A stretch of DNA of 64,000 nt from Datnioides undecimradiatus (GCA_008933995.1 WARS01000046.1:11236526-11300525), one strand, 5' to 3'. Numbered from the stretch's first letter, positions 1 to 13,400 are shown. Program-made: numbers and translations. The notes: generated by a model from the sequence alone, not told the origin.

Positions 1-894
1 CTTGACATTTGTCTTCATTTTTAGCATGGCAACATCGTTGGAACACATTTCTCATCATTTTCAACACAATTTCCACTGTTTGTGTATTTTAATAAATTCT
101 TTTTAGGGCTGCAAATAATGATTAATTACTTAACCTGATATTAAATGAATCAGTAAAGTGTTCAATTAGAAAATAGGGAAAATATGAATATGAGAAAATA
201 AATTCCTGCGGTGACGTTTTCGAGCGTAATGGAACATACTCATGTTGTTGGTTAGACAAATAGACAAAAGAGGAGAAGCAGCAAATCTTCATATTAGAAA
301 GCTCGACTCATCAAATGCATAATGCATTATAAATATCAAAGATGATAATGAATCCTTTATAAGGTAATTTCTTGGAGGAAATCAGCCATATAACACATGA
401 GAATGTTTCTTGGCTGATTGTATGAATATACAATACATAGGGAAAAGGAAAACATCAAATACTGCTACTCAACATTTTATCAATTTGTTTTCTATGATTC
501 TCCTCCTGTCTTTTGTTCTTGTAATGTACATTTAATGTACACGTTTCACATCTGATACCAGCAGTGACTAGTTACAAAAATGCTGGTTTTACTTGGTATG
601 TTATTCATGTCATTGTTTTTATATGTCTCTATTTAAAATGGTTACCTTGGAGCTGAAGTCTCACTAGGCAACTTATGGACTTAATGTGCTGACTAAAGGA
701 TGTGAACACCTTTTTTTTGTCAGGAAACTCTTTCTAGGCTTAACAGAGCTCCCAAAAACAGCATATTCTGACAATTTTCCATATAAACATGCTGCTTTGA
801 TTTTATGATTTTTGGTGAAGAACCTGATACTAACGATTGTTTTGTAAATGAAAATGAACACCACTAATCTCTTTATCTCATCCTGTCTCTTCAG
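1..894 (+). other. mga: Intron of mga upstream of the first visible exon
   Basis: No exon could be recognised here. The sequence is AT-rich and ends in a pyrimidine tract and AG just before the exon at 895. About 106-200 begins with AGGGCTGCAAATAATGATTA and resembles the degraded AGGGCTG-type dispersed repeat also seen near 31.1 kb and 45.5 kb. Confidence 0.6.
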
Positions 895-3800
895 ATCTTC
901 TGCACATCAAGCAGGGGTCAGCCAGAAATCATCAGGGAGCTTTGGGCAGAGCCAAGGGATGACACACAGGATGCCAGGCCTCACTAAGTTCCAGTTAAAA
1001 CTGTTGCAGATGGAGATTGGCGCCTTTAACCAGGGTCTGAGCAGAACACAGCTGACCGCAGACAGGCTGTCAGTGGCTCTTTCTGTAATGCTGACAAAAG
1101 AGGTATGCACCAGACTGTACAGATGATTAGTGTCTTGATGTCAACGATGGACTGTATCTGTCTTTTGTGTCATCATTTGTCACATTATTTCATAGTTATC
1201 TTTAAAACTAATGCATGTTTTTATAATATAAAATGTAAATGGATTAGTTCAAGGGCTTAACAGACTGAGATTGACATGTTACATGGAGAAAAAAGCAAAC
1301 AAATTCATATTTGAAATTGGTTTGATGACTTTCCTTTTCCACCTCTAATCAGATGCTGCCCAGCCAGGTCTTAAAAGTAGCCCAGTATCCAAAGTATAAA
1401 GGCGAGGGGTCTGAATGCGGTCAGGACTTCTGCAGACTGGGCTGTGTGTGCTCCAGTCTCCAGCAGCCGAGCAGAGGTCCCAACCACTGCTGGCGGCCTG
1501 AATGCATGTTTGGCTGTGCCTGCTTTAAAGGAAAGATCACCAAGCAGTTGACGGCAGGGGAGAGTGAACAACAGAACCAACATGTTTACTGTAAGATATT
1601 CTGTTATTCTGATATATTTTGTGTGAATTGTTCATATTCTGACTGCTCTGTTTGTGAAATCCTACATATAATTTTATTTAATGTTAGCTTTTCTTAGCTG
1701 CTCGGTTTTGACATAACTGTTTCCTCAGTAACTAAAAAGTGTTAATGACTTGCTTTCATCTCTCCCCAGCTATGACTAACGTGGAACATGTTGTCCAGCC
1801 TCACCCGCGCTCCAAAGCTAATAAATTGTGGAACTACAACATTCACGATGAGGATTCAGAACCACTTTTTGCTCCTAAAAGTGCGCCTCTACCTTTGGTC
1901 CCGTTCAAGACCATAAAACGCAGCAGCGCATTTCGTCCAACACAACCGGTAAAATCTAATCTCCTTTATTTGATTCAACAGGATCTTTTTTTTCAGCTGT
2001 CACACTCTCACAAATCTCATTAATTATTTTCTAGAAAATAAGATATGACAGGTGTAAAATTTAGTTAGCAGTAAAAATCTGTGCTCCTGTTTGTCTACCT
2101 GCTGTTGCTTTTTTAAAATTTAAAATATACTAAAAATGATTGCAGATTCGAGAAGAGGATAAGGATCCAGTGTATAAATATTTGGAGAGCATGATGACAT
2201 GTGCGCGTGTAAGAGAGTTCAACAGCAAACCTCCTCCTGAAGTCACCATAGAGCCCAAGTTCTTTGATACTTCAAAGTCAAGTCCCTCCGAACTACAGAA
2301 ACCACAGAATACAACCACTGATAACCTGCTGAAAACCTACCAAAGAACCACAGTGTCTGTCAAAAAAGCAGGTGAGGAGCCGCAGCAGATGCAAAAAAAC
2401 AACAGAATTTGTGCTAAAAGCACTTTGGTGGTTGACACCTTGCTCTATTATTTATTCATTTATTTGTGTATTTTTTGTCCTCCAGACGAAAAGCCTTCCC
2501 CTGGGAGCAACGAAGACGGTGCAAGAAAGCAAATTGAGATCCAGTCAGCGTGTCAGTGGGACAAGGACCGCACAATGGTGCTGGAAACTTTATGCAGACG
2601 CCTGCATCAAAACAGGCTGTCTCGGCGCTTCTACGTCGGTCCTTACTGCATCCGCCTGGTCACTAAGATCTTCATGCGGAAGCCCAGTGGCTCGCGCGTC
2701 ACATACAGGGTACATCTGTGAAGGCTAACAAGTGACTTGAGTCCAGAGTCTTCTGGATGTTCTGATTGTAAATGCATTCAAATCCTGTTAGAAGGGTGCT
2801 TTTTAACTGTGATTTGTTTATTACCATGACTAAAGCCATGACCGGTCATACACACTCACTGATTGTTTTGGATGTCGCATTTATTCTCATTTCATAACTT
2901 GCATTGTAAAAAATAAATAAATAAATGAAGTCCTCTTCTATGCCACTGCTCTCTAGGTACACATCAGCAAACCATCAAAATCCAGTGATATTGATGACGA
3001 CGAATTTGATGACAGTGAAGAGGAAAAGCAAGTCAACAAAAGCCTCGATGAGGACCTTGATGCAGAAGGTGAAGGGGGCCAATTTGAAGAGGCAGAGATG
3101 CAGGTTGGAGTCACACCTTTCATGAGTGGATTGTTGCCTGCCGGCAGACTGAGAGCCAAGACCAAGCCTGTTGGCTGCCAAGCATATGGCCTCATACAGG
3201 TCAGTCTCAAGGAAATGATCTTAATCCATGACACTATTAACATGGTTTATTGATTGTATTGGGGGAAAAGTGAAGCGCCTGGAAATGTAAACTTTCTTCC
3301 TTTCCAGGTAAATGGCAAATCTTACAATCAGGCCAGACTGCTGCTGGGGTGCATGGGATCTCTACATCCAGCCAACCGTCTTGCAGCATATGTCACAGGC
3401 CGATTGATCGCGCCTGCAGACGTTTCTCACAAACCCCCTCGGAAATCAGACCCCAAGAACAAAATCAACATTCCCGGTACTCTGCGCATAAAGGCTGCTG
3501 GCACAGTAGTACCTCCAATCATAACTGCATGGAAGACTAGAGAACTGACGACACCAACAAAGCAGAAAGGTAACTTGTCCTATTAAGCCCAGCACAAGCA
3601 CTGACTTTTAAACTGATTGCTCCAAATCTAGTTTCTGGTTTCAATCTAGTTTTCTACAAACAAAACAGGACTAACAGTTTTGGTAAGACTCTTTGTAAGT
3701 CTCAGGAGTGCTTTTGAATTAAAGGAAATGTTTTTATGTTTTGCATATACCAGGAATTAGTTTTAAAGATGACAGATTTTTCAATGTTTGATAAAACCAT

Positions 3801-6800
3801 TATATCTTTGTCTCATCTCAATGCCCTGCCTTGTTTTGATTATCCAGTTCAGCTATCCCAGACAGACTTGCAGAAAAATGGATCCATCACCTTGCCGCAG
3901 ACGTCGCAAAACTCTTCCAGCATCAACTCGATGCATAGCTTTGTCTCAGCTCACGGCAGCTCAGTCAGCCCTTTCCAGAACAGCTCCACATCCTCGCCTG
4001 TCTCTCTTACTGTCTCACCATCACTGAAAACCCCAAGCTTCTTGGGACACAGCGGGACCTATTCGTTCAGGATCTGCCCTCCAGCTAACCAGGGCACCAG
4101 AAGCCAGAACTTACCAGGAGTCAGCCTGCCCGGGGGCTTCACGCTCATTCAACTCCCCAAGCCAGGAGCTAATGGAGCTGTACAACAATCAGAATCCATG
4201 CAGTCCACAAACACTAGTGTGGGCCAAGCCCCGACACTTACAGATGCTCTGTCTAGTTCATGCCACTTAGCAGCTGATTCCGATGCCAGCAGTCTCCGTT
4301 TGGGAACCTTTACTGAAGCCATGGGTGTGTTAGACAGCAGATCAGTGGTGTGTGATGAGAAGATGCCCTCTGATGAGAGCAACGATATCAACCACTCCAG
4401 CATGGACGTCGCCTCAGAGGACCTCAGCTCTGACTCCTCAGACTACTATGGGGAAGGCGACGATGATGTAAATGTGAGGGCTGATGTTTTTTCCTCAGTT
4501 AAACATTTTCTTTATCTCACCAGCAGCAGTGATTTCAAATAAAATAAATAATCACAATCGATAAATGGAAAAAATATCCATGTATTTCACCCGAAATGTT
4601 TCTTTAGGAGGAACTGGTGGACATTGAGACTGTAGAGGAAGTAAGACAAGGACTGACCATCGCTAAGATGAAAGAAGCTGCCAAAGAAGTGTCATTGAAG
4701 TTTGGGTAATATATATGAATGAGCCTGTACACAGACCTGTGCATATCTTCTGCTATTGAATGAAAGCTTTTGCAGTTGTTGGCCCTTAAAGTTCTGTTAA
4801 ATTCTTGTTCACCTCCAGAGATTCCAGCAATTCTTTTGGATCAGAGCAAGGACTCAGCATCCAGGTATGACCCTTTTTCTCATGCAGTGAACATAATTAT
4901 TTTGACAAAGCCAGTAAGGTACTCGTGTCATTGAATCCTCCAGTAGTACTTATTTATTCTTGTCTTTCTGTTCCAGGATCAAATGGATGATGCTTACTGT
5001 GACAGTAAGGATAAAAGGAGAAAGAACCACACAGCACTTGAAAGGCAAAGGCGCTCTGAACAGCGGACCCTCTTCGACAAACTCCAGACAGTGCTTAAGA
5101 GTGACCCCAAGGCCCCCAGGCTGCGTCTCCTCTCACTGGTCAGCACCACATCCTGCAGTGCCATTACTTCCTTTTGCTCAGATATGATACCTGAAGACCT
5201 CTAAGGAAAAACATGAAAATTAATCTATTTTATCTTTGTCTTACATCCTCAAAGTGCTGCTTACAGCGTTAGAAATAAAACGAGAGCAGAGAGACAGAAA
5301 TCAGCCACTGCAATCATTATAATAGAGAGGGGAGCTGCTTTAAAGCCCAAGAAACTTTGTGTAAAAGTCTATCTATCTATTGTTGTATCCACTGAACAAT
5401 CACATTAAACATTTGTGATGAAATGAACAACAACATTTTAAAAAATGGTTCAATTAAGAGGTGAACGCTCAAATCTCAGCTTTTCTGCTTCATCAGGACT
5501 GTGTGGGCATATGGCTTGATCAGACTTGACTGACAGTAGCATAGCAACATGAGCAAACCAACACACATCTGTCACGACATACTGAATCATGTTGCTCAGT
5601 CCTGATTGGTCCTCAGAAAAACACGACATCAGCTTTTTTTCCCAATAAGTCCAGCACACTTGAAACCAGTGAGAGGAGCTCAGACACAACAACAAACACA
5701 GAACTGTTTGAACTTAGGCAGAAAAGTTTCAACCATAGGAAGAAGCTGGTGGAGAAAATTTCAACTAAAATACACACATTATGTAACTGTGTCATATTCG
5801 AGTTGATTGTGATTGACAGGCTTTTTTAAAAGCTCTCTAATGTGCACGTCAGAGTTGTTCTGTACAATGTTGCATGCTGCCAAGTAGTTTCAAGTAAGAC
5901 TGAGGAGCAACTGCTCACCACAAAGACGGTGTATTCCAAATGAATGATCTGTGTGAGGCCGCCCACACCAATTGCTCTGCAGACAAACAATCTTGTTTCT
6001 GTTTTGTTGTGTTTTTCAGGCCCTAAAAGAAATCCAAAATCTGGTTGAGACCTCCAAATGTCTGGAGGAGAAGAAGAGGAGGCTGACTCGGGTGCAGTCG
6101 CTCTATGTGAAGGAGCTTTCCCTTTTGTCTGGTGTGTACAATTAGAGTTGTTGCATTTTGTACTTTATTTTGTACTTTGTGCTGATTTAAATGCTATTTT
6201 TTTCTCTTGATCTGATAGTGTCATGAATCATGAATAATCAGAGATGAGATGGTTAATATTTAAAAGCTGTGTTTTGAAATTTCATCTTTTTAGGGAAGTC
6301 AGACCAGGTGATTAAACACAAGGTGAAGGAAATCTGCGACAGGCAGAAAATGAGAGAGAAGACGGTGAAATGGAGGCCTTTCTTTTCCCATCTACTCCAA
6401 TCTAGAGCTGCTCTTTTGCAAGGTGCAGATCCCCAGTCCAAACCTAAACCCACGTCCCTGCTACAGATTGATTTCTGCATGGCTCCATCTCAGGCTAACC
6501 CACACACAACTGCAGCCCAGGACTGTGTAGACCAGACACCCATACCCACAGCACATTCTTTGCCTCAAGCAGTGCCTGCTGCAGCCAAGGTTGAGCTCAC
6601 TGTGCCCTCACCAAAGGCAGAGAACCAGCCGGATGAACCTGAAGCTTCACCCCAAATCAGTACGTCCAGTTCCCAAATGGTTTGCCAGCCTCAAATCTCC
6701 TCAGTGGCAGCTTCTCTTCAGGTCATCGCAGCCCAGGATGGAGCTTTACCTACATCCTCTGTTCACTGTTCAAAGCCGCTTGCTCTTCCTCTCATTCGCT

Positions 6801-7787
6801 CAAAGAACGGCAGAATCATACTTCCGTCATCTCTGAAGCCGAGTAAGTTAACACCCACAGTCAAGATCTAATCACAGAGTTTTGATTATTATTGTGTTCT
6901 TACATACATATTTATTCATTCCCTTCACAGTTGGCAATGGCCTCTATACACTCACGGTTATGAAACCCAAGCAGATCGGAGAGGACAGTGAGTTTAATAT
7001 TCAGCCTCTGGACAATGTGTTGTCCAAGAACCTAGAGAAGACCTTTTCTAAACCCGACCACCCCTCAGATGCAGAAAGCGGTCATGTGGTGAAGGACAAA
7101 ACTGGACAATCCTCAAACTCTGAACCAAAGTGTTCAGGTACAACTGTCCCTGTGGCACAAGCTGTGGAGAACAGCCGTGAGGGTGACGCCGGGCGTTTGA
7201 AAAAAACACAGCCAACTGCCTGCTTAAGTTTTAAGCCTGTGCATTCTGGTCAATTGGAGCCTAAACCGAGCGCTCCTGTAGCCCACCGTGGCAGAGGCAG
7301 GCCTCGAAAGAACCCTGTCATCCCTGTTGGTGAAATTAAAAAACCGACTGCAGCCCAAGACTCCAGTAAAACTGTGAGAGAAAGGTTAGTATCTGTTATG
7401 GCTGAAAGGAGACGAAATGAGAAAATTATTCTAGCGGTGTTAAAGAATACCCCAGTAGTGGTTGTCAATAACCCGGTGCCAGTCAAACGCGGCAGAGGTA
7501 GGCCTCCAAAGAGCAAGTCGGTACAATCAAAGCGGAGTCCCCCCTGTGCGCAAGCAGGAAAAAGTCCCTCTCAATCCAAAGAGGACAGCCTTGTGAAACT
7601 CTCCTGCAGTTTTAAAAGTCCTGACACTAAAGTCAAGGAAAGTCCCACAACCACTGTCCTGCTTGGAGACATGAACACGTCCCGGCCTTTAACCCGAGGC
7701 GCTTTAGGAAAGGACTTCCCCAGCGCCAAGAAACGCTCCTGGATAGACATAGAAAAGGAACTGGAACCAGACCTTGAATCTGAATAG
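895..7787 (+). CDS. mga: MGA (MAX gene-associated protein), 3' part, 14 exons
   Basis: MGA is a nuclear T-box plus bHLH protein that pairs with MAX and scaffolds the variant Polycomb complex PRC1.6. Only its C-terminal part is here. Exons: 895-1102, 1353-1590, 1770-1948, 2146-2371, 2486-2709, 2957-3199, 3308-3569, 3848-4467, 4608-4705, 4819-4864, 4977-5138, 6020-6131, 6294-6842 and 6931-7787. Every junction has AG/GT sites, and the frame stays open for about 1340 residues to TAG at 7785-7787. Exon 2 holds the Cys-rich MGA domain (FCRLGCVC and HCWRPECMFGC). Exon 8 is Ser/Thr/Pro-rich and ends acidic. Exon 11 holds the basic region and helix 1 (NHTALERQRRSEQR); exon 12 holds helix 2 and a following heptad-like helix. 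The last exon is basic and carries two AT-hook-like motifs. The T-box lies upstream of the window. The mapkbp1 gene follows on the same strand, as next to human MGA. Exon ends are my reading and could differ by a few bases. Confidence 0.95.
1353..1590 (+). other. mga: Cys-rich MGA-specific domain (exon 2 of the visible part)
   Basis: This exon encodes a Cys/His cluster: C-G-Q-D-F-C-R-L-G-C-V-C, a spacer, then H-C-x4-C-M-F-G-C-x-C. The spacing is the hallmark of the MGA domain of unknown function (DUF4801) and is the strongest single identifier of the gene. The pattern suggests metal binding, but that is an inference. Confidence 0.85.
4977..6131 (+). other. mga: bHLH region of MGA, split over two exons
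   Basis: Exon 4977-5138 carries the basic region with the E-box-contact pattern H-x3-E-R-x-R-R, then helix 1 and the loop (LKSDPKAPRLRLLSL). An 881-bp intron follows. Exon 6020-6131 starts helix 2 (ALKEIQNLVE) and runs into a basic, heptad-like helix. In the MYC/MAX network the His, Glu and Arg residues of the basic region contact CACGTG. All are present, so DNA binding looks intact. Confidence 0.88.
7287..7511 (+). other. mga: Two AT-hook-like motifs in the last mga exon
   Basis: The frame encodes RGRGRPRK at about 7287-7310 and KRGRGRPPK at about 7485-7511. Both contain the R-G-R-P core that inserts into the minor groove of AT-rich DNA in HMGA-type AT-hooks. They lie about 60 residues apart in a Lys/Pro/Ser-rich, probably disordered tail. 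Binding is inferred from the motif only. Confidence 0.7.
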
Positions 7788-8620
7788 TCCTCATATCTTC
7801 CTGTTGCTACAAAAGCCAATGCACACAGTCATGTGACCTCAATTTGTCCTATGTGTGATGCTGCTCTGTTCTTTATACTCTGGCACAAAACTCAGTGCAC
7901 ACAGCTGTTTTTGGTTTGAAGAATATAAAAATAGCATTAATTGACCTGGTGAATGTATGAATGAGCCTAATAAGTCCCACATTCAGAATAACTGTTACCT
8001 ACCCTCATGTTTACTAGTCAGAAACAGGATATTAACATTTATTCAGATTGTGCTTTTTGTTTAAGCCATTTACTGATCTGTCTCATGCACAAGGAGATAA
8101 AACTACAGATGATTTAAATCCAACAAGCCTTACAGTGTATGAATGACAGTATCCTGAAGAGGATGCACAGAAAAATACACTGCTTCTTTAACTGTAAAAT
8201 GTATTTTTTTTAAATTGAGTGATAGTTAGATGCATTCTTCCCTTTTTGAAATTCTTGTTTTTACTAACTCAGTGAAAATAAATTGTAGTAGCACTTTATG
8301 TTTATGTTTTGGCTAGGAATCCCACATGGTGTCTGATGTCTTTGCTTTAGGCTGTGTAGTTGTGATCTGCACCCTGGGGAGTCCGTTTAGTTATATGCAT
8401 ATGAATCCAATGTGTCACAAGCAATCAAGATCAAAAGCTACTAGCCATATATTCTATCTATGAAATTAAACTATTGTATTTCTTTTTTTTAAAATTTCCA
8501 ACACTTATATTTACTTTGTGGATGATTTGAAACACTGGTTGCCCTGCTACTTCAGTTCCACTGAAAATGTGAAAAATCATGTGGCCTTTAAAACCAATAA
8601 AAAAACTACATGCATTTTTC
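7788..8620 (+). other. mga: mga 3' untranslated region with two AATAAA signals
   Basis: AT-rich sequence without a convincing ORF follows the stop codon. AATAAA hexamers occur at 8277-8282 and 8596-8601, so the transcript probably ends near 8300 or 8620. Which site is used cannot be told from sequence. Confidence 0.6.
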
Positions 8621-9450
8621 TATCACACTGTTCAGTTACTCAAGCGCTGAGACTTCATGTATCAATTTCATGTTTTTGACTGAATTTCACTGTGTATTTA
8701 AAGAGACTTGATTTAATTTAATCTAATTTTATAACTGTTTTCTGTTTATTTTACTGAAGACTGTGCATCCAACCCCATCTTCAGTTAGTACAGTCCACAA
8801 CAGCAACAACAAGGACCTTTTGTCTTGGCAGAACGCAGTCTGTGAAACTCAGTAGACCATATCAGTAGTGGCTTGCTGCTTTATCGTGGGAACAGTTAAC
8901 TGTCCTAACTGACAGCAGTTAAAGCAGACATGTCTGCTGTGGTGGATTACTTTACTTTTAAAAGTGTAAAGTTTTTTTTTCCTTGAGAGATGGATTCACA
9001 GTTTCATGCTATGAGAGAATGTGGCGTGCATTCGCCTCTGTAATCGAGATCTGGTGCAGATCATCAGAGAAGTGTTGTGAACTTTACCACTTTGATGTCC
9101 CAAGCTTATTATAGTGTGCAGCTATGTAGTCCTACTAATTACTGCAACTGTTTATCATTAACAATATGGTGACTGTCAATGAGGATTTCTGTTTTCATTT
9201 TTTTATTAAAGAGTTATAATAACTCCAGAATGAATTAAGCATGAAGAATTTGGGTTTTCTGCATCAGCTGATGTTAGTGTGATGAGGGTCAAACTCTACA
9301 GTCCTTAATGCGTGCAAATATATGTATACATAGCCCAGATATGAGGCTAATGTGACTATAAATTTGCAGACTTGTAGCTCAAGTTACTTTAATGCGTCTA
9401 AATGTTTCTGTGTTAGGTACAGAGCGTCATTGGATTGCATTAGAAACATG
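8621..9450. other. Intergenic DNA between mga and mapkbp1
   Basis: About 0.8 kb of AT-rich sequence. I see no exon, RNA gene or recognisable repeat. It may include extra mga 3' UTR if a later polyadenylation signal is used. Confidence 0.5.
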
Positions 9451-9620
9451 GAGTGAACTGACGACCCCGCGTATGTCTGACGTCTAAGCTTCTCTGCGAT
9501 GATTATGATTGGTCGTCGTCACCGTGGGGCGTGGTCTGTTTCGACTAAGGGGATGGTTGGTGACAGCACGTGGTTACTTCTGTCTAAATAGCGTTTTACG
9601 TGAACACACGAGTTTTAATA
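9451..9620 (+). promoter_or_regulatory. Candidate distal promoter or enhancer upstream of mapkbp1
   Basis: A short GC- and CpG-richer island in AT-rich surroundings. It holds clustered factor-site matches: TGACGTC (CRE-like) near 9478, an inverted CCAAT box (GATTGGT) near 9508, GGGGCGTGG (Sp1/KLF-like) near 9526 and a perfect E-box CACGTG near 9568. Clustering in 100 bp makes chance less likely. Assignment to mapkbp1 rests on position only, about 0.85 kb upstream of its start codon. Confidence 0.45.
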
Positions 9621-10139
9621 TTGTTACAGCCCGACTTTTAGATAATAAATCAATATGATAGAGTAGCACAGAATTTGTGAGGTCAAGAAAATAGCGTGTG
9701 AACATCAGCATCAACAGGCCTTTATATCAAAAGGAATAGGTTGCATTATTGTTAATAGAGGTAAAGTGACCTTCGGATATCACAGTGAACACCAAGCAAT
9801 ACACAGTAAAATAAAAAAGAAATATGGCTTTAATTTCAGCAAATATGCATATAAAAAGCAAATGGACTATTACGCATGGAAAAGATAACTTTTGTCACCC
9901 AATCAGCAGCCAAACAAAGAGCTGTGGCACCCAAACATCCCCCATTCAGCTGCAAGACTGCCCACAGTCTCTCTTTCCCTCTAATCCTATTAAATCAATT
10001 AGGTACAACAGCAACAAAAGCAATCATTGATGTAATCATGAGACCGGTGCAGGTTGAGATTAAACTAGTGATGTCACACTGGCAAACAGCAGAGCGTGTG
10101 TCTTTCCTTCTCTCTTTTTCTTTTCTTGTCAGTGCAAAT

Positions 10140-10457
10140 CGCAGCGTTGAGACAAGGCGACATCAGCCCAGAAGTGGTGGGAAGCTGCAGGAGATGAAGT
10201 GCTTGATGTGACGCGTCAGAGCGCAGCAGAAGAGAACAGTAAACCCACTCAACGGATTAGTGTCCACATGTCCCGGCTGCAGGAACACTGTCCGACTTTG
10301 TAAACCTCTGTAGCTTGTGCGTGGTGGAGGTTTGGCGGTGGGAGGATCATTACAGGCGCTCATTCTGCTCTCCAGCCTGCATGCACACTCGGCTGGTGGC
10401 CTGTCACAGTGGATGGTCGGCAGTTCTCAGAGCGGTGCCGGCGGGCTGCAAACAAAC
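10140..10457 (+). promoter_or_regulatory. mapkbp1: Probable mapkbp1 proximal promoter and 5' UTR
   Basis: The 300 bp before the start codon are clearly more GC- and CpG-rich than the flanks (GACGCGTCAG, GGTGCCGGCGGG) and lack a TATA box, as expected for a broadly expressed gene. The transcription start is unknown. An upstream non-coding exon is possible. Confidence 0.45.
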
Positions 10458-13400
10458 ATGCCAGGAGATGGATTCACGATTAAAAGTCGCATCAGGAATT
10501 TGCTGCGTTCTCCGTCAGCGAAGCACAAGAAGAGCAGGAGAGAGAATCTCACCAGCAAGGTATGACAAACCTGAGATATTGACGCAAACATCTTAGAAAA
10601 CATATAGAAAATGCTTCTGTGGTGTAAACTTTGTAACCAATGGTTGTATTAATGGTAATAAATCATTTATTAATGCTTTATAAGTCAGTTATAAGCCAGT
10701 AACAAGAACAACTTGAGGGTGGAAGCTTGTAAGTCAGTCGTTTGAGTGTTGCAGAAAATCTGTCAATTAACATCTGCTTTATGATTCCCAGGACAGACAG
10801 ACAGACAGGCAGACAGACAGACAGATAGCATTATGCGCCCTCTGTCACAGCCTTTGCTTTATTAATGGGTTAATAATTTTATGCATAATGGTCTGTTTTC
10901 TGTCATAAGGACTGAATAATAATATTACTTTTAGTGCGTTTTGGTTCCAAACTTGTTGTCAAGGAAAGGAATCCGTGCTGCACATGAAACTAGTCAAACA
11001 TAAACAATAGCTGATCACTGACAAACGCAGGCATTCACAAACTAAATAACTAATAAACGAGTATTATCTTACATCTTGCCATTGACACAAGCTGGAATAA
11101 TCACATTCCTGGGAGGTAATAGTTTTTTTTGTATCTTTAAAGTGATGTGAAAGTCAGTATTTTGGTGACATAAGAGCAGTTCTAATAAGTGGAGACGTTC
11201 GTTGAACCTTGGCCATCGCCTCTGCATGTTGTAACTAAACCAGTTGATTTTGATTCATTGAGGTAGGTACATAGTTAAATCACAGCTGTACGTGTTCAAC
11301 CAATTTTCACGCCTCTCTGTGATGAAATCCTTCAAAAAAAATAAAAATAAAAATAAAAAAATAAAACCTTTGTGTCTCTCCAGGTGACATTGGAAAAGGT
11401 GCTGGGAATCACAGCTTCAGGAAACAGTGGTCTAGCCTGTGACCCCCGATCTGGACTTGTTGCCTATCCTGCAGGGTGAGGACAGAGTTCTGCATTCGTA
11501 TCTCCACATCTGACCTTTGACTTATCTACATGACATGCACTCGCAGCTTCCTTATCATATCTACCTCATGCAGATGCTTAGTGTGCAAATTTCTGTGTGT
11601 GTGTGTGTGTTATCTCTGCACAATCTCAGAGGAACTGAGGAGGCAAGCTCTGTGGGCTTTCTCATCAGAGAAACTCCAAAGCTTCTTTTTATCCCATCCT
11701 CAGGCAGGCTTCCTTTGACTCTCCCAGTTGTACACTGATGTAAAAATCGTTGTGTAGTATTACTAATTCTATGCAAACAGTGATGCTGACTGTGTTACTT
11801 GCTCTGTGCAGCAATAAAAAGCTGCAGGTTGGAGGACACAGTGATGATGCTCTCGGGCCTCAGAGCTGCTGCAGCGCCACCAGGGTGAAAGCGGACTTTA
11901 AAAACAAGCAGACAGGCTCCCGCGGGGCCCTGACAGGAGCAACGCACTGAGAGTCTTTTGTGTTGTTCACAAATCTTCTGACAAAGCTGTATTAATACTA
12001 AGAAGGTCAAAGGCTGTTTACAGTATTGTTGTGTCAAGGAGTGCACGCCTGTGATTGTGCGTCTGAGAGAGAAAGCAACGTCTGTTTTTGTGTGTAGGCA
12101 CCGGCATTCCTGCACGCATATGTGGGCGCGTGTGTTATATCCTTTCCTGACTGTCATTTCAGCAAGCTTTATACTTCCCAAATTGCGCACAGTCTGGAAA
12201 TCCACCTGCCGTCTCAGTTTAAATCTGCACAAGCTGTCCTACCAACAATGCAGTTTCCTGGCACGGATCTAAAGCACAGGCCACTCACAAACAGGTGGAT
12301 CTGTTAGTCTTTGTGTCGCTATGGATCAGGATGTAAAGAGGAAGTTCTGTTAGCAGGAAACAATATGAGTTATGGCAGAATCATTTGAATATGAAAAAAA
12401 AATATCACATAAAAGGTGGATGAATCACAGCGGGTAGACAATAAAACAGGACTTGAATGTTACTTTCTGATAGCTTACTATGTTTTTTCATGCAGTTTTT
12501 CATATTTATGATGATTTTTCCAAGTCTTATCCTTAAAAGATTAGTCTGCAATTTGGAGGAAATACACCGTCACCCTAATTCCATAATAAACATTTAAACT
12601 CTGATGTAACACAGGAATCCATAGAGAATAACTCCACTAGCAGCTAATATGTGCAGAAGTATGCCAAACTTTACTAATCACAGTTGATCTGTTATTCAGC
12701 TTTATTCTCTGACCTGTTTCCAGAGGATTACAGCAAGAAATACAATAACACTGTACTCATTCATGCATCTCCTCCTGGGGGAATTCATTCAGTAACATAT
12801 TTGTTAATTCTGAAGAACACCTCATGATGTGGTGAAGTTGATCAAAATTACTAAAACAGCTGCAGGTCATATAGGCTTAAATCAGAGTAGCATCAGATAG
12901 CCTAGCTTCTAAGCTGTTCAGGACCACATTTAAGGTGGATCTGGGAATTAATACTACTCTCATGTATGTATGGTAAATTTAAAGCCAGTTAGCTTAGCTT
13001 AGCATGAAAACTGTAAACAAGGGAAAACATTTAGTCTGTCTCTGTGTAACTGAACCTCTAAAACAATTATGTATTGTTTTTATACTTGCTTCTAATTGTT
13101 GTTTAACCCCGTTGATGATCCACCTTTCTGGCAATGTTTGTCATTTTGAGCCCACCATAAATAATAAATAAATATATTATCAGATAAATACCCAGAAGAG
13201 TAGATGCATGAATGAGCACAGCATTTCTCACTGGTCATAGAAGTTTAATTACAGATTGACTGAGTTCGGCAAACTTCGGCTCCCTGCTGTTACTAATGCT
13301 GTATGGATTCCTGTGTTACGTCAGAGCTTGAATGTTTATAAGGTCATTTTGTTTAATTTGTATTCACGCCGCAAGTGTTCACTATGAGAAGAGAGTTTAA

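Noticed and set aside
2140-2721. Single ORF spanning two mga exons and the intron between them
   Set aside because: The 114-bp intron happens to be open in this frame. Splice sites at 2371 and 2486 and the loss of protein-like sequence inside support splicing.
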